Shown: positions 1-11,483 of the stretch, one piece after another
How positions within the stretch are numbered: position 1 is the first letter of the stretch
How the letters are laid out: every line of letters begins with the position of its first letter
Source: Strongyloides papillosus
Taxonomy: Eukaryota > Nematoda > Chromadorea > Rhabditida > Strongyloididae
Reading direction: 5' to 3'
NCBI GenBank assembly: GCA_005656395.1
Contig: SRSI01000077.1
Location: 1,240,001-1,304,000, forward strand
Length of the DNA: 64,000 nt
Made by a program: the position numbers and the translations under genes
Notes under the pieces: model-generated
Told to the model about the DNA's origin: nothing
Database searches by the model: none
Seen by the model: the letters and a program-made list of their open reading frames with translations, nothing else

Positions 1-192
1 AGTCAAATGGAACTAGAAGGAGCTCTTATAGAAGCTTATACTAAAAAACAATATGATATTGTTAAATCATGGGGATACGAAACATTAAAACAAGTTGCTA
101 TTAATGAGTTTGGAAATATTGTAAAAACTGAAGATGATACAAATTTAAATTCAAAAATAAAACTATCATATATGTTTAAAAGATTTCATTAA
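1..192 (+). CDS. 3' end of an unidentified protein-coding gene (partial)
   Basis: The reading frame is open from the first base of the window (frame 1) and ends at a TAA at 190-192, so 63 C-terminal residues are visible. The start lies outside the window. The segment is charged and looks globular, with motifs such as KSWGYETLKQVA, and has no evident membrane helix. AATAAA-like sequence follows shortly after the stop, as expected for a 3' end. It converges on the minus-strand gene whose stop is at 379-381. I do not recognise the family; the exon could be longer to the left. Reality as coding is supported by codon content richer than the surrounding AT desert. Confidence 0.6.
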   Translation, partial: SQMELEGALIEAYTKKQYDIVKSWGYETLKQVAINEFGNIVKTEDDTNLNSKIKLSYMFKRFH

Positions 193-378
193 TTATTTTT
201 TTATCCATTAATAAAATATTTAATAAATAATATTATACAAAATATAAATACTCTCATAGATAAATAAAATATATTTACAGAAATACTAAAAATTCTAAAT
301 CATAAAATAAAAGTATTTTTAACAAAGAAAATAATATGATCAATTAAATATATGATCATACTTCCTTTCAATCCATAA

Positions 379-3300
379 TTATCTATATGGAAAATCGACA
401 AAATCCAGGAAATAACGACAGTTATCCTATAAAGTAGATATATTTAATGTATAGATATGGCTAAAGATAAAACTATTTAAACTAATAATAACAGAAAGTT
501 ATATTGCTTCAGTAAACAGGTATTAAATTTTTATAAAATTAATGTCCATCTATTCTATATATGGCTATATTGTCAATTATATTAATTTTATGGAAGAAAA
601 CAGTTACTATATTTATATATACAGACAAAATTTTATAAAATAACAATCAAATGGCTATTTTAAATACCTCACAATGAATAATTCTTTGGAAGTTGTAAAA
701 AAAGTATTTATATATAAAAATTTTTAAATAAAATTATTTAACAATTTTAATATCAAAAAAAACTTACTGGTTTTGGTGGTGTTCCTTCAACAACACGTTC
801 AGGTTGAGATGACCATCTTTTTTCAGATATAGTAGCTTCTTGAACAAGCCTTGCAGCACTAGACATTTTTTCGTTTTCCAACTTGTTTCCTTCTTGATTA
901 TTTTTAATATTTTTTGGTTCAAAGGTTTCACGCAGAAGCTTAATAGTTGATTTCACTTCTGTATTTATTAAAGGCGGTGGATTTGAAGGTAATTTAGGGG
1001 CACCTTCCTTACTTTCTATAAAAAAAGCTTAAAAATATTTATAATTAAAAGAATTAGTAAATGCTAACTGTTTAATAAAACAACAAAACTAATGCATATT
1101 TATAGCAATTACTAACTATACAACGGTAAAATATTGTTCTATTCAACACATATTTCAAAAAAAAAAATTGAAAGATTTTTTGAAAGCTGTTTTTATGAAA
1201 AGAATTTAGAATAAAATGAAATAATTTTTTTAAAAAAGTAAAAATTAAAAAATTTATTATTTATAATTAATCTCCGAATTCTTACAATTATGACCGGTTT
1301 TAGGAAGTACCAATAAAATTACTACATCTATACTCATCTCTTTCGCACCCTTTTAGACTAATTCTGATCATATATTATAAAATAAATACATTAATTTAGT
1401 TTTCTTTTCCTAAATAGACCAACTACTTTTTAGAATGAACCATAATATATAAGATATATAAATAAAGTTATTATGATAAAGACATTAATATTAATAAAAT
1501 CTCAAAGTATATTTAAAGGTTATAGGTATTCAACCCAAAAATGAATTATAATAATTATTTCTTAGCATGTCCTTGGTGTGACGTTGAATCTATGATGTGT
1601 TATATCTATAGTATAAATAGATTCAAAAATTTTACTGCACTAGTTGATTATAAAAACAAGAATGTAAAGTAATTAAGATTTTTTCAAGAAAATAATTATC
1701 AAAATAGTATTTGATAAAATTATTAGAAGCGCAAAAATTTAAGGTGGTATGAGAAAAGAAAATTATAAAGATATGAATGAAGCTTGTTAGAAATAGAAAG
1801 TTTCTTAATATTATTTAATATAGAGTAATTAATGAAATAGGAAATAGAATAGTTGATAGAATGATGATGAATTAACTATGAAACAACTTTTTATAATCAT
1901 TAAAAATAATATAAAATGATGTTTAATTATTTTTAATATTTTATATATTTATTAGTAGAATAATTTGATTTGTCATTTTCAGGTATCTACAAATTAAAAA
2001 CAAAAATTAAGCTTATGTGGTAGTGACAATAAATTTATTACAATCCTACTTTTTGCAATTTGTTTTATGTTATAGATCAAGTAGCATAACTGTTATGAAA
2101 TAAAATTATTAGAAGAAATTTGTTAAAGAAAAAGACTTGTTGAACCAATCTTTTAAGTAAATTTTAGCTTTATGATAAAAAAAATATTTTAAATACAAAT
2201 AAATATATGAAATATGTAGTATTATAGGTGAATCTTCCCTACATAAGCTTATCATTGACGAAAATTTTAAATAATAAATGTTATGCAAAGTCAAAAGACA
2301 ATACAATGAATACTTTTTAATATACCTTGTATAATGTATTATTTCAACAATTTTCGAGTTAAATAAAAAATAATTGCGCTACAAATTAGACAAAAATATA
2401 TAGATATATACAACAGGGAAAAAAACAACAACAACAAATTGAATAAGAGTATACATTTTATACAATGTTTATTAAAAAAATTTTACAACAAAAATCATTA
2501 CAAGTAATGGCGATGGAAAAACTATTTATTTATAATTTGAAAATACGTTACCTTAATTAAGTAAAAGTGAAATCTAGAATAATAAATAAAACATTTCCAT
2601 AAATAATAATGGGATAGATCGTTTGTCTCCCAGTAATCCTGTTACAATTTCTAAAAGATTTTTATTGATGATACTTTTAATAGTATCAATTAAATAAAAA
2701 TTTTAATAAAATAGTGGTAAGATTTAAGATATAGTAACGAATATTTATTGCAAATATTTTTGTAGAAATGACAATTTATCATAAAGAAAACAAAGTAACA
2801 AGGTTACATTTCTTAACTAAATCTTTTTTTTACCTTCAAACAAAATAAATTTATTCAAATTGAAGGAAATAAAAAAGTGAAAAATGATAAAACTAATAAT
2901 ATATTATTTCCATAAAGAAAATATATTTATAATATTATTAAATATTTACAATCAGGAAAAGAAGTGTCTTGATCGTACTACTTATCATTTATAATGACAA
3001 AAAAGAACAACTAATCTGTCCTTAAAATAATATATTAATCTACCATAGAAGTATTGTTTTCTTTTAGCAAATATTTAACGTGCCTAGATAAAAGTAATAA
3101 TATATATTAGTTTGTCAAGAACAATCACTTGTTACATGAGCTTAACCAATAATATATCTAACAATTTTACAAGTGAAATAGTAATACTAAAGGTAAATAA
3201 AATCTTTAAAAAGACACTTTTGAATTTTAATCTAACAAGTTTCTCGAAACATGAAAAAAAGAATTTGATTAGGACTGGTATTCATGCTTTTATACATATA

Positions 3301-4278
3301 TACATATAATAAACACATAAATATCAACAATATATTCATAATTATTTCTATATATAAATATATTCTAAAAAGAAAAAAGTTAAGATATGATTGTAAAATT
3401 GCAGTTACATCATTATATAAAATTACAATAAAAAAATTTTCTGAGTCATATGAAAGTTTTCTTTATTTTACAACACCCTCCTATCTATCTTCTATATACA
3501 ATTTTTTTATATATTACTATATTTTATTTTAAAGTAAATTTTTTTAACTTTCAAAATATTACAAATAATCAAACAAATTATTTCGTACCTTTTTTTTATT
3601 TACATTTATTTACAACAGGTCATATGGGAAGGCTTTGACAAATATGTAAGGTATTTCTTTTTTTCCTTCCAAGTATTAATATTTATGATTAAATAAAAAT
3701 CTAATGGAAAAAAGTTTTTAATACCATATATTTGGTATCTTTCCTTGAAGTAAATCAAAATAATGAATATATATTTATAAGTAAATATATTATTAAGCAT
3801 TATGAAAATTTATCTTTATAAGTTTATTAATTAAATGAAAATACAAAAACCTGACGTCATATTGTGTTATCAAAGGAGATGTCTAATTATATTTTATGGA
3901 TAAATAACTGTTATTTAATGATGGAATGTTACAACGTTGATTGTTTTTAAGGCTTTACAAATTTATACAAACATCTTTTTAATATATATATATGTATGCG
4001 CCATATATATATTAATTAAGGTCGTTAGTCAAAATAAATAACAATAAATTCATTTACCTACCTTTTGATGAATTATTATCAAAATCATGGAATTTTAATA
4101 TTGTTGTAGAGTTAGACATTAATAATGAAGAAGAATTTTCCATATTTTCTTCAAGAATTTGTTCACATTCAATATTTCTTTTCATTTCTTCTTCTTGTGG
4201 TTTCTTCTTGTCATCAGATGGAGTCATAGAAGAATGATAAAATGAAAGAATAACGGTAAACTCCTGCTCTGATACCAT
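379..4278 (-). CDS. hypothetical 170-aa acidic, low-complexity protein, three exons
   Basis: Exons on the minus strand are 4278-4062, 1015-768 and 426-379. The ATG is at 4276-4278 and the TAA at 379-381. Donors (AAG/gtaggt and CCA/gtaagt) and acceptors (tttatag) fit, phases are 1 then 0, and the joined frame has no stop, giving 170 aa. The first intron is 3,046 bp, far longer than most others here; the second is 341 bp. The protein is rich in Ser, Glu, Asn and Lys, with a run SSSLLMSNSTT in exon 1 and RWSSQPERVVEGTPPKP before the last junction; no signal peptide or membrane helix is seen. I do not recognise a domain. The two larger exons are well supported by composition; the 16-codon last exon is the least certain piece, and an alternative 3' end is possible. 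Confidence 0.5.
1016..4061 (-). other. long AT-rich intron / possible gene desert
   Basis: This 3-kb stretch lies between the first and second exons of the minus-strand hypothetical gene. It is made of A and T runs with only short, AT-biased open frames on both strands (for example around 2109-2306 and 3112-3638) whose translations are Phe/Tyr/Ile/Asn rich. I see no convincing gene, RNA or repeat. A regulatory or non-coding role cannot be judged by eye. Confidence 0.5.
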
Positions 4279-5009
4279 CTTTAATCGTGGTCATCAGATT
4301 AAAATTAATATCAGTCAAAGAGAACTTGTTTCCGGTGTTACTGCTAGTTTTACCTCATTCACATAACTATATGGATTAACCAAAATGATGAATAGAAAAA
4401 ATTTTATCAATATGTTTCTTCTGTTTTCAATATTTCACTAACTTAAAGATATTTTTAATCCTATAAAAAGCAAATTACGAACTCAAGAATGTAAATATTT
4501 TTATTATTCACAAATAATTATATTAAATAATACTAAAACTTTCAAATAGATAGGTCTTTAGTTTATATTATAATAATAAATATTCTCCAATTCAACATTA
4601 AATTCACTTTAAATGCTATTGTATAAAGATATAAATATATTATTAATAGTATGATTAAAAAATTTTATCTTCCAATTACACCTACAAAATACATTTCCAA
4701 GCTTAATAATTTACCAATAGTATAAATTTTAACTTTATCCGTTTTCATAAAATTTTTATGTATCTTGATAGTAAATTAATATAAAAAAAATAAACCCATT
4801 TGAAATGTATGAAACGTGGATAAATTATCGATATAATGTGATAAAAATATAGAGGTTCAAACATTTAATCATTGATTAAAAAAAGTAAAGTTAAAATGTA
4901 CTTATATAAAATATTTATTAAGTGTATATTTGTTTTTCAATAAGCAGCTGTTAATTTTATGATATAAAATTGATCATACTTGTGACAATAACAAATTACA
5001 CGAAAAAAT
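4279..5009. other. intergenic, nothing recognised
   Basis: This lies between the 5' end of the hypothetical gene (ATG at 4278) and the stop of the thioesterase gene at 5010; both are on the minus strand. It should contain the promoter of the former and the 3' UTR of the latter. It is very AT-rich and I see no coding segment or clear motif. Confidence 0.5.
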
Positions 5010-5960
5010 TTACTTTTTAGGTTTTAAATCCTCTCGTACCAGGCACTCTTGAACTGTGGAAGCTAGCAATATTCCACTTCTTGACCAAAACTTCCCATGT
5101 GCCATAACTCTTGAATTATTTGCTGCAGTACTATAAGTTTCATATAAAATCCATTCCTCAGCATTAAATTTATCTTGATGGATGTAAATATTGTGATCTA
5201 ATGAGACAACCATTGAAGGATAAAACCCATTGCTTAAATGTCCCAAGTATCCTGCTGAAGCTAAACTAGAATCAGAAATATAATTCAACATAGCTCTATG
5301 GAGTTTGGGGTTATCTCCTAATGGAAATAATGATTTAACCCAAATAAAATGCTTCACAGGTGGAGAATATTTTTTCAAGCAAAAATGTTGTTCTGGATCT
5401 ACTGGACGGGTTTCAAAGAGATGTCTTCTATCAGAAACTAAAACATGTAACATTTTATTCAAATATTTACTTTCAATGACTTTTTTCCCTGATTCGACCA
5501 TAGCTATAACAGATTCTCCATAATCGTGTGTATTAGATAATGACTCAGGTTCTGGAACAACAGGCATAGTTTCTTGGTGAATGAATGGAGTATTTTCTTT
5601 CCTATGGAATGAAACTTGTGCTGTTGCAACAATGTCATTATTTTGAATTGCTTTTACAAACCTTGTACAAAAACTTTTCCCATCTCGTATCTTTTCTACA
5701 TGAAAATGAAGTGGCGATAAATCATTAGCTATTTTAATAAAATAACTATGACATGAGTGAGGAGACATCTCATCTACTACTGTTTCTTCAGCTGCAGAAA
5801 TGGCATTGGTAAATATTTGTCCACCATATGCTATATTAGATGTAATTCTAGTTCTAATCTTTCTTGTCTTATAAACATTCTCGCCTACTTTATCTAAACC
5901 AAAATAATCATTTATTGGATCAGTTGATGATTCATTTATTTTCTTAACTGAAATATTCAT
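5010..5960 (-). CDS. ACOT8: acyl-CoA thioesterase II (TesB/ACOT8 family)
   Basis: Single-exon 316-aa gene that hydrolyses acyl-CoA to free fatty acid and CoA. The family has two fused hotdog folds; both are present (about residues 15-125 and 165-315). The family triad is Asp, Ser/Thr and Gln: here Asp230 in NYISD, Ser253 in VVSLDHNIYIH and Gln304 in STVQECLVR, matching E. coli TesB and human ACOT8 in spacing. An upstream in-frame ATG exists at 6086, but the 42 extra residues are AT-driven Tyr/Ile/Lys sequence, so I start at the ATG at 5960 (MNISVKK). The C-terminus is KPKK, with no SKL-type peroxisomal signal, unlike human ACOT8; location is therefore uncertain. Activity is inferred from the conserved triad. 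Confidence 0.93.
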   Translation of the reverse strand: MNISVKKINESSTDPINDYFGLDKVGENVYKTRKIRTRITSNIAYGGQIFTNAISAAEETVVDEMSPHSCHSYFIKIANDLSPLHFHVEKIRDGKSFCTRFVKAIQNNDIVATAQVSFHRKENTPFIHQETMPVVPEPESLSNTHDYGESVIAMVESGKKVIESKYLNKMLHVLVSDRRHLFETRPVDPEQHFCLKKYSPPVKHFIWVKSLFPLGDNPKLHRAMLNYISDSSLASAGYLGHLSNGFYPSMVVSLDHNIYIHQDKFNAEEWILYETYSTAANNSRVMAHGKFWSRSGILLASTVQECLVREDLKPKK

Positions 5961-6779
5961 TGTAAATAACAAATCCTTTAAAATATAAAGATTACAGAAA
6001 AAGACAGTACATATGTGGTACTTTTTCTTTTTGGTAGTGTCACAAATATATTTTATATTTAAAAGATGAATATAATTGTTTATCAATTATTATGTGTCAA
6101 TTTTTACTAATAACGTCTTTTTTTATAAAAATTTGAATACTTCAATAATTTTAAAAAATTTTAAAGCATACATTTTTTCATTCGAATAAATTATTAAAAT
6201 CAATTAATATTTTAAAATTCATTTAGACATTTTATGAATTAAAAATAATGTGATTAATTTCTTAACGAAAACTGTACATAGATAAAAAAACTAATACAAA
6301 ATATAGCACTATATTTATATGTTAATATGAAAATTAAGGGATTTAATGAAAATTAATTAGTATCACTTTTATAGTGAAAATCATAGTTAATATTTGTGAC
6401 ATTACCAAATGAAAAGTACTTCTAATTAAACTTTAAAATAAACTAAAATAGCAAAAAGGGACAACACAATCAATAATATGATTTACATACTATCAACAAT
6501 ATATTTTAATATTTTCTCACATACATGATAAAAATCTACTGCCATTCATTAAAAATGAAGAACTTCTAATGCTACTAAAACTATAAACGAAATATTTCCC
6601 ACTAGTTAGAAATCTCAAATTCATTTTATATAAACAACTAAAAATAACTGTATTAAGATATTAAACATTTTAATGGATAAAATAATGATCAAATGATAAA
6701 CGAAACACCAAAGTTAGTATTTACACAAAAAGTACAAGTTATAACAATACAAATGATATTTAAGAAAATCTTCATGTGT
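5961..6779. other. intergenic between thioesterase and mcm-5
   Basis: This holds the upstream region of the thioesterase gene and the 3' flank of mcm-5, both on the minus strand. It is AT-rich with no recognisable gene. An open extension of the thioesterase frame to 6086 reads as junk peptide. Confidence 0.5.
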
Positions 6780-9202
6780 TTATTTGATCCGGTATATCAT
6801 TCTTCGTTGGACACGATATTGGAAGTCCCCTTTACGAATGCAAGTTAATATAACACGTTTAACCATATCTTCTTCATAATTTTGTCTGACAAAATCTTGG
6901 ATGACCATATTCTCAGAAACAGCTGTTCCGACAGCAAATCTTCTTTTTAACTGTGTTTCAATACGATTAAACATCTCCTGCTCGTGAGGTGATGTAAAAC
7001 CTTCAACACCAACAAGATTACCGGTAGATGCTGCTTCAATTGTAGATACACGGAAAAGTCTTAAAGCCTCGTCGACATGTTTCTCCTCAACAAAAGGTTT
7101 CAACTCCATCTTAGCCAAAGCTTCACTCATACGTATTACAGCTTCAAGTTGACGAACTGTAATAGGTATAGCAGACTTGGTAAGTTTACTATTGTCGTCC
7201 AATGGATTTCTCAATGTAATATAGTGATTAACAAGTTTCTCCTTAGCAGTATCAGTAAGCCTTGGTGCGCATGTAGCTCTAGCATAAGCAATGTATTTCC
7301 TTAAGAATTCCAATGACAATTCTCCTTCCTGGGGCTGGATATCTTTGTGATTAGCATTTACATGTACCTCAATAACATGCTTGGCGAGAATTGAATCTCT
7401 CTTAGAATCATGAATATCTTTAACAACAAAGATCATATCAAAACGTGATAGAATTGTAGGCATAAAATCAATGTTAGAGTCTCCTTTAGTATCATCCCAT
7501 CTACCATAAACAGAATTGGCTGCGGCCAAGACAGAACACCTTGAATTCAATGTCGTTGTTATACCAGCCTTTGCTATTGAAATCGTTTGCTGTTCCATAG
7601 CTTCATGTATGGCAACACGGTCATCTTCTCTCATTTTATCAAACTCATCTATACAAACGACACCACCGTCCGCAAGAACCATGGCTCCACCTTCCATTAT
7701 AAACGATCGAGAAGCTGGATCACGAATGACAGATGCAGTGAGACCGGCAGCACTAGAACCTTTTCCTGAAGTGTAAACTGCAATAGGTGCAACTTTCTCA
7801 ACAAATTTAAGTAATTGAGATTTAGCCGTACCAGGATCTCCAAGCAATAAAACATTAACATCTCCACGTCTAGTTAAACCATCTGGTAGACGTTTTCTAG
7901 AACCACCAAATAACAAACAAGCTATAGCCTTTTTAATGTCTTCAGATCCATAAATGGATGGAGCAATAGATTTAACGATTCTTTGGTATACGTCAGGACG
8001 AGAAGCCAAATTTCTAAACTCCTTCTCTTCATCCAGTAGAAAATGCATCTTTTCTGAACGCCCAGGTCCACTAATTTGTACATCCAACCCTAGACAGCGC
8101 AAGTAAGGAATTCTTATGCCAGACATTGTACGATCATTCTCCTTCACTGATCCTTTAGAAAACATCTTTCTTATAGAGTATATTCCAGTCAACGTAACAC
8201 GATTTCCAGGTGTCATTTGGTCAGTTAGATATCTGAAGGAAAGAAAAATTGTAAAAAAAGAGTTAGAACGCTGCGTTGACCGGGAATCGAACCCGGGACT
8301 CCCGCGTGGCAGGCGAGAATTATACCACTTAACCATCAACGCTGTGAAAAGGGGCGGAACTAGAAAAAATTTATGGCAATTTGAGAACCTACCTGTCTAC
8401 ATAAACCTGCATATGCCTTGGCATCTCTCCATGAGGAACGTCTTCTGGGTTTTCTTGTAACTTCAACGTCTGAAAATCCATGCATTCACACTTGTCAGGG
8501 AGAATAATATACGGATCAAGCGGACATTTAATACCATTGTTAACATTTCCAGCCATACAATTACGCGGCAATTGAAAACCTTCTAATCCAGGGTTAACAC
8601 GAACGATGTTAGTTGTGTGTAAACAAGTTCTACATTGAAGAGTAACTTTTACGGCACGAGATCTGACCTGAGAAGCAGAAATAATAATTCCCTTGATTTT
8701 AACTAATTGTGAGACCTGTTGACTTTGAAGTGATCTAATAGTCTTGGCTTCATCATCAAGTTTTAATAAAACATTAACGTGCTCCATAACTCTAAGGTTC
8801 TCCTTGTCATTTTCACCGCCGATAAGCTCTTGTGCCAACTCATTTGCAGCTTCCTCAAATGCTGGTATCAAACGATTAGGATACATTTGTAACTGTTCAG
8901 CAGTTGTTTCATCAAACCTTCTTAGGTCTGCCATATCCACCTCAATAAAAAACATGTTGTTAACACAGTTGTTTTTTAATGCTTCTCTGTATATCATATC
9001 CATACCTCCAACAGTAAATTCTCTCAAAAACTTTTTAAATTTAACTAGAGCCTCCTTATACTCCGTTACACTAGCTCTAACCACATCATTGGGCTCATTT
9101 TCTCCACCGAATGGCTAAAAAAAACTAGTAAAAAAATGGTCTACGCAGAATTACTAATTTTACCTGATAAAATATTTCACCTCTATCCAAATTAGACATC
9201 AT
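6780..9202 (-). CDS. mcm-5: DNA replication licensing factor MCM5
   Basis: Exons 9202-9164, 9114-8393 and 8232-6780 join in phase to 737 aa (human MCM5 has about 734). MCM5 is one subunit of the MCM2-7 hexamer, the replicative helicase. Visible features: N-terminal domain with a Cys-rich zinc segment (about 174-224, starting CRTC), Walker A GDPGTAKS (385-392), Walker B CIDEFDKM (447-454), arginine finger SRF (516-518) and a C-terminal winged helix ending MIYRIK. The small first exon encodes [13 protein letters not shown], like the start of other MCM5 proteins; either of two adjacent ATGs (9202 or 9199) could initiate. Intron 2 (8233-8392) carries a tRNA-Gly gene on the same strand. The TAA is at 6780-6782. 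Identity is very secure. Confidence 0.97.
8253..8259 (-). terminator. RNA polymerase III terminator of the nested tRNA-Gly
   Basis: Seven consecutive T on the minus strand lie 12 bp past the 3' end of the tRNA. T-runs of four or more are the usual pol III stop. It is still inside the mcm-5 intron, about 20 bp before the TTCAG acceptor. Confidence 0.75.
8272..8342 (-). tRNA. tRNA-Gly (anticodon GCC), inside mcm-5 intron 2
   Basis: On the minus strand 71 nt fold as a tRNA: acceptor stem GCGTTGA pairs fully with TCAACGC, A is the discriminator, the anticodon loop reads CTGCCAC (GCC), and the T arm is CCGGG TTCGATT CCCGG. The sequence closely matches the eukaryotic tRNA-Gly-GCC. The A box (TGGTTAAGTGG) and B box (GGTTCGATTCC) are intact. 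A T-run that could stop RNA polymerase III follows about 12 nt downstream. It lies within the 160-bp intron of mcm-5 and is transcribed in the same direction as the host. Confidence 0.97.
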
Positions 9203-9494
9203 CTTTGAACGATACAAAATTAAAATACTAGTAAAGAAGTCCAACAAACTTTATGATCTACTAAAATACAATGTTTAAGAAATGAAAAAAAGACCATGTG
9301 CAAATTGGCGGTAATGTCATTTTATTATAAAAATGCGCAAAAACAATCGTACTAGGAGACATTGTTTGGAGAGAGAAAGAGGCCGCCCCACAACGACATT
9401 TCAGAGAAATTAAAAGACCATTTACAGTTTATCGTCACAATCTGTTAACTTTTTATTTCTCAAAAATACAATAAATGTTTACAAACTTAAAAGA

Positions 9495-10019
9495 TTAATA
9501 ATAGTTGAAATTTAGTTCAGGTGGCTTGGGAATTGAAAGCGAACTTAAGATGTATTCTCCGTCGTCCTTTGAGTCATAGATTCCAAAATGTTCTGAATAA
9601 TGGGAATCTTGCTGATTGAGAGCATTTTCAACAGTTTCTTCCAACAAAGATTCTTCAACATTTCTATCAGAGTCTCTAACAGATGTAACTCAAAGCGTTA
9701 GAAAAAATATTTTTCCTTGTACTTACAGTTTAATAGTGTTTTCAGCGTCATTATTTCTAGTCTGTGACTCAGATACCTTTTTACTAAAAGTATCAGTGAT
9801 TTTTTCATAGTCCTTTATTGCATTTACAAGTTCTATATACTTTTCCATAATTCTATCTCTCGCAGTAGCACCATCATTTACTAGTTCTAGAAATTCTTTA
9901 GAACATTCCGTAAATGATGTTTTACAAGAACGATTCTCTTTGTCCTCAATCACTAGAAGGCTTTCTAGAAAAGCCTCATCAAGTTTATCGACAATCTGAC
10001 AGTCTAGTCTAAACACCAT
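9495..10019 (-). CDS. small acidic coiled-coil protein, unknown
   Basis: Two exons, 10019-9727 and 9675-9495, with a 51-bp intron (gtaagt..gttag), give 157 aa in one frame ending TAA at 9495-9497. I start at the ATG at 10017-10019; the frame extends three codons upstream, but only to a GTG. Residues about 5-100 look helical and coiled-coil-like (KLDEAFLESLLVIEDKENR; RDRIMEKYIELVNAIKDYEK). The tail is acidic, then Pro- and Tyr-containing (IPKPPELNFNYY). There is no signal peptide or membrane helix. I do not recognise the family; subunits of small helical complexes (BLOC, Mediator, kinetochore) look like this, but nothing specific points to one. It sits 292 bp upstream of mcm-5 and 172 bp downstream of the mrpl-24 stop, same strand, so a shared polycistronic transcript is possible but unproven. 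Confidence 0.7.
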
Positions 10020-10191
10020 TGGAAACACATACGAAATTAACTAATGATACAATAGAGCACAAATTACAAAAACGTCATTGTAAAAAGGAGGGATAAGTAA
10101 AGAAGAATGCGGTCTTGGGATAACGTCCGGGAAATTTAAAAAATCATTTAAAAAGAACCTAAATTTTATTTAATTAACAACAGATAAAATT

Positions 10192-11068
10192 TTAATACCA
10201 GAAAGTTGGTTTTCTTCGCCTTTCATCCCTTATACCCAAACTTTCCATGATCTCATCTTCAAAAGTACATAACTTTGGCATATATGTTCTTTTTAAAACT
10301 ACATCTGCCTTCGTATCTTTAAAATTTTCCAAATAACTTTTCTTTTCATTGTACTCGTAGGTTATAAAAGCTTCTGCTGGTAAAGGGATCGCATGACCTG
10401 TCGAAGTACTAACTCTAACGTATTCTGTACCTTCTTCATTTAACTTCCATTCAGCAAAAGTTGGACTATCATCATAGGGATTAATTAACATAACTTCATT
10501 TTTAGATACATCTAGTGGTTGTTCTTTCCATGCTTTAGTGTTTTGAATGCCATATTTTTCAAGACCGCTTACCTGATCATTCAGTTTGGTGTGTAATCCT
10601 CCCACAAGAACGGTATTTGCATCTCTATTAACTTCAATAACCTTTCCAGTGCGATCCTTATCTTTTCCCACCATTACCATAACCCAATCACCTTTAAAAA
10701 TAAACCAATTATCATCTGATAATCTTTTGTTATATAAAGATTTTCGTAATCTAAAGAATTTTGACTGGAGTAGTGATTCATGGTATTTACGAGCACGATC
10801 AACGCTTTCTTGAACAACTTCGCTTGACCAAGGATATTTCGGTGTAGGTGTATAATCTTCTGGAGGCAATCTTTAAAGTCATAAATAAATTAAATTTTGA
10901 TAAAACATACTCCCATCTTATAATATCTGGAGCTCCAAGTCTGTTGGAATATATCTTTTTAGGAACAGTTCTTTTCATTCGTTCAACATAATCTTCCGGC
11001 ATATGCTTAGCGAAGCCCAATGTAGAGGAAGGCTTTTTGACACATCTTAAAGCCACTGTTCTAAACAT
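10192..11068 (-). CDS. mrpl-24: mitochondrial ribosomal protein L24 (uL24m)
   Basis: Exons 11068-10911 and 10870-10192 join across a 40-bp intron (GA/gtatgt..taaag/A) to a 278-aa frame. The product is a large-subunit mitochondrial ribosomal protein. The KOW-type motif that defines L24 is seen at about residues 105-140 (WVMVMVGKDKDRTGKV then NTVLVGG). The N-terminus is basic with few acids (MFRTVALRCVKKPSSTLGFA), fitting a mitochondrial presequence, and the C-terminal extension is typical of the animal mitochondrial protein. The TAA is at 10192-10194. It lies between ric-8 and the small coiled-coil gene, all on the minus strand. Confidence 0.9.
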
Positions 11069-11483
11069 TTCTTATGCGTAGAACGTAAATATTAAATATG
11101 TTATTAGAAAAACAGAAACGGTTTTCCAAAAGTATTTGAACAATCGTTTAAAGATAGTGTACAATGTCAGAAATTTTACCGGTAATTAACAAAAAATCCA
11201 CGAACCATAGGAGTGGAAAGTATACCAATTTTATATTTTGACTTCAATTTATTCATGTTACATTGTCAATGATTTGAAGTGTTATATACCATTGGTTCAC
11301 TCACAGAACAATATTATAAAAGTTTAAAAAATATAAGCGATTTAGTTTTTTTAGGTTATGGTATACATTATTTTTTTATTTTCTAAAATTATTTTTTATA
11401 GATATACAAAATCAACATGTTATATTTACAATTTAACATGGTTAGTAACTTTTTTTTTACAAAGAATAGATTAAAAATAAGGA
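11069..11483. other. intergenic between mrpl-24 and ric-8
   Basis: A 415-bp AT-rich spacer with poly-T and poly-A stretches. It must hold the mrpl-24 promoter or trans-splice site and the ric-8 3' UTR. I see no further gene. Confidence 0.5.

Noticed and set aside
2109..2306. 65-codon minus-strand open frame
   Set aside because: Tyr/Ile/Leu/Phe composition typical of chance frames in AT-rich DNA; no splice sites or homology.
3112..3638. overlapping plus-strand frames of 60-80 codons
   Set aside because: AT-driven Ile/Tyr/Phe peptides inside a long intron; no family resemblance.
5961..6086. upstream start of the thioesterase at 6086
   Set aside because: Adds 42 AT-driven residues before the conserved N-terminus; the ATG at 5960 fits the family better.
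7077..7776. plus-strand frames opposite mcm-5
   Set aside because: Shadows of the conserved minus-strand MCM5 coding exon.
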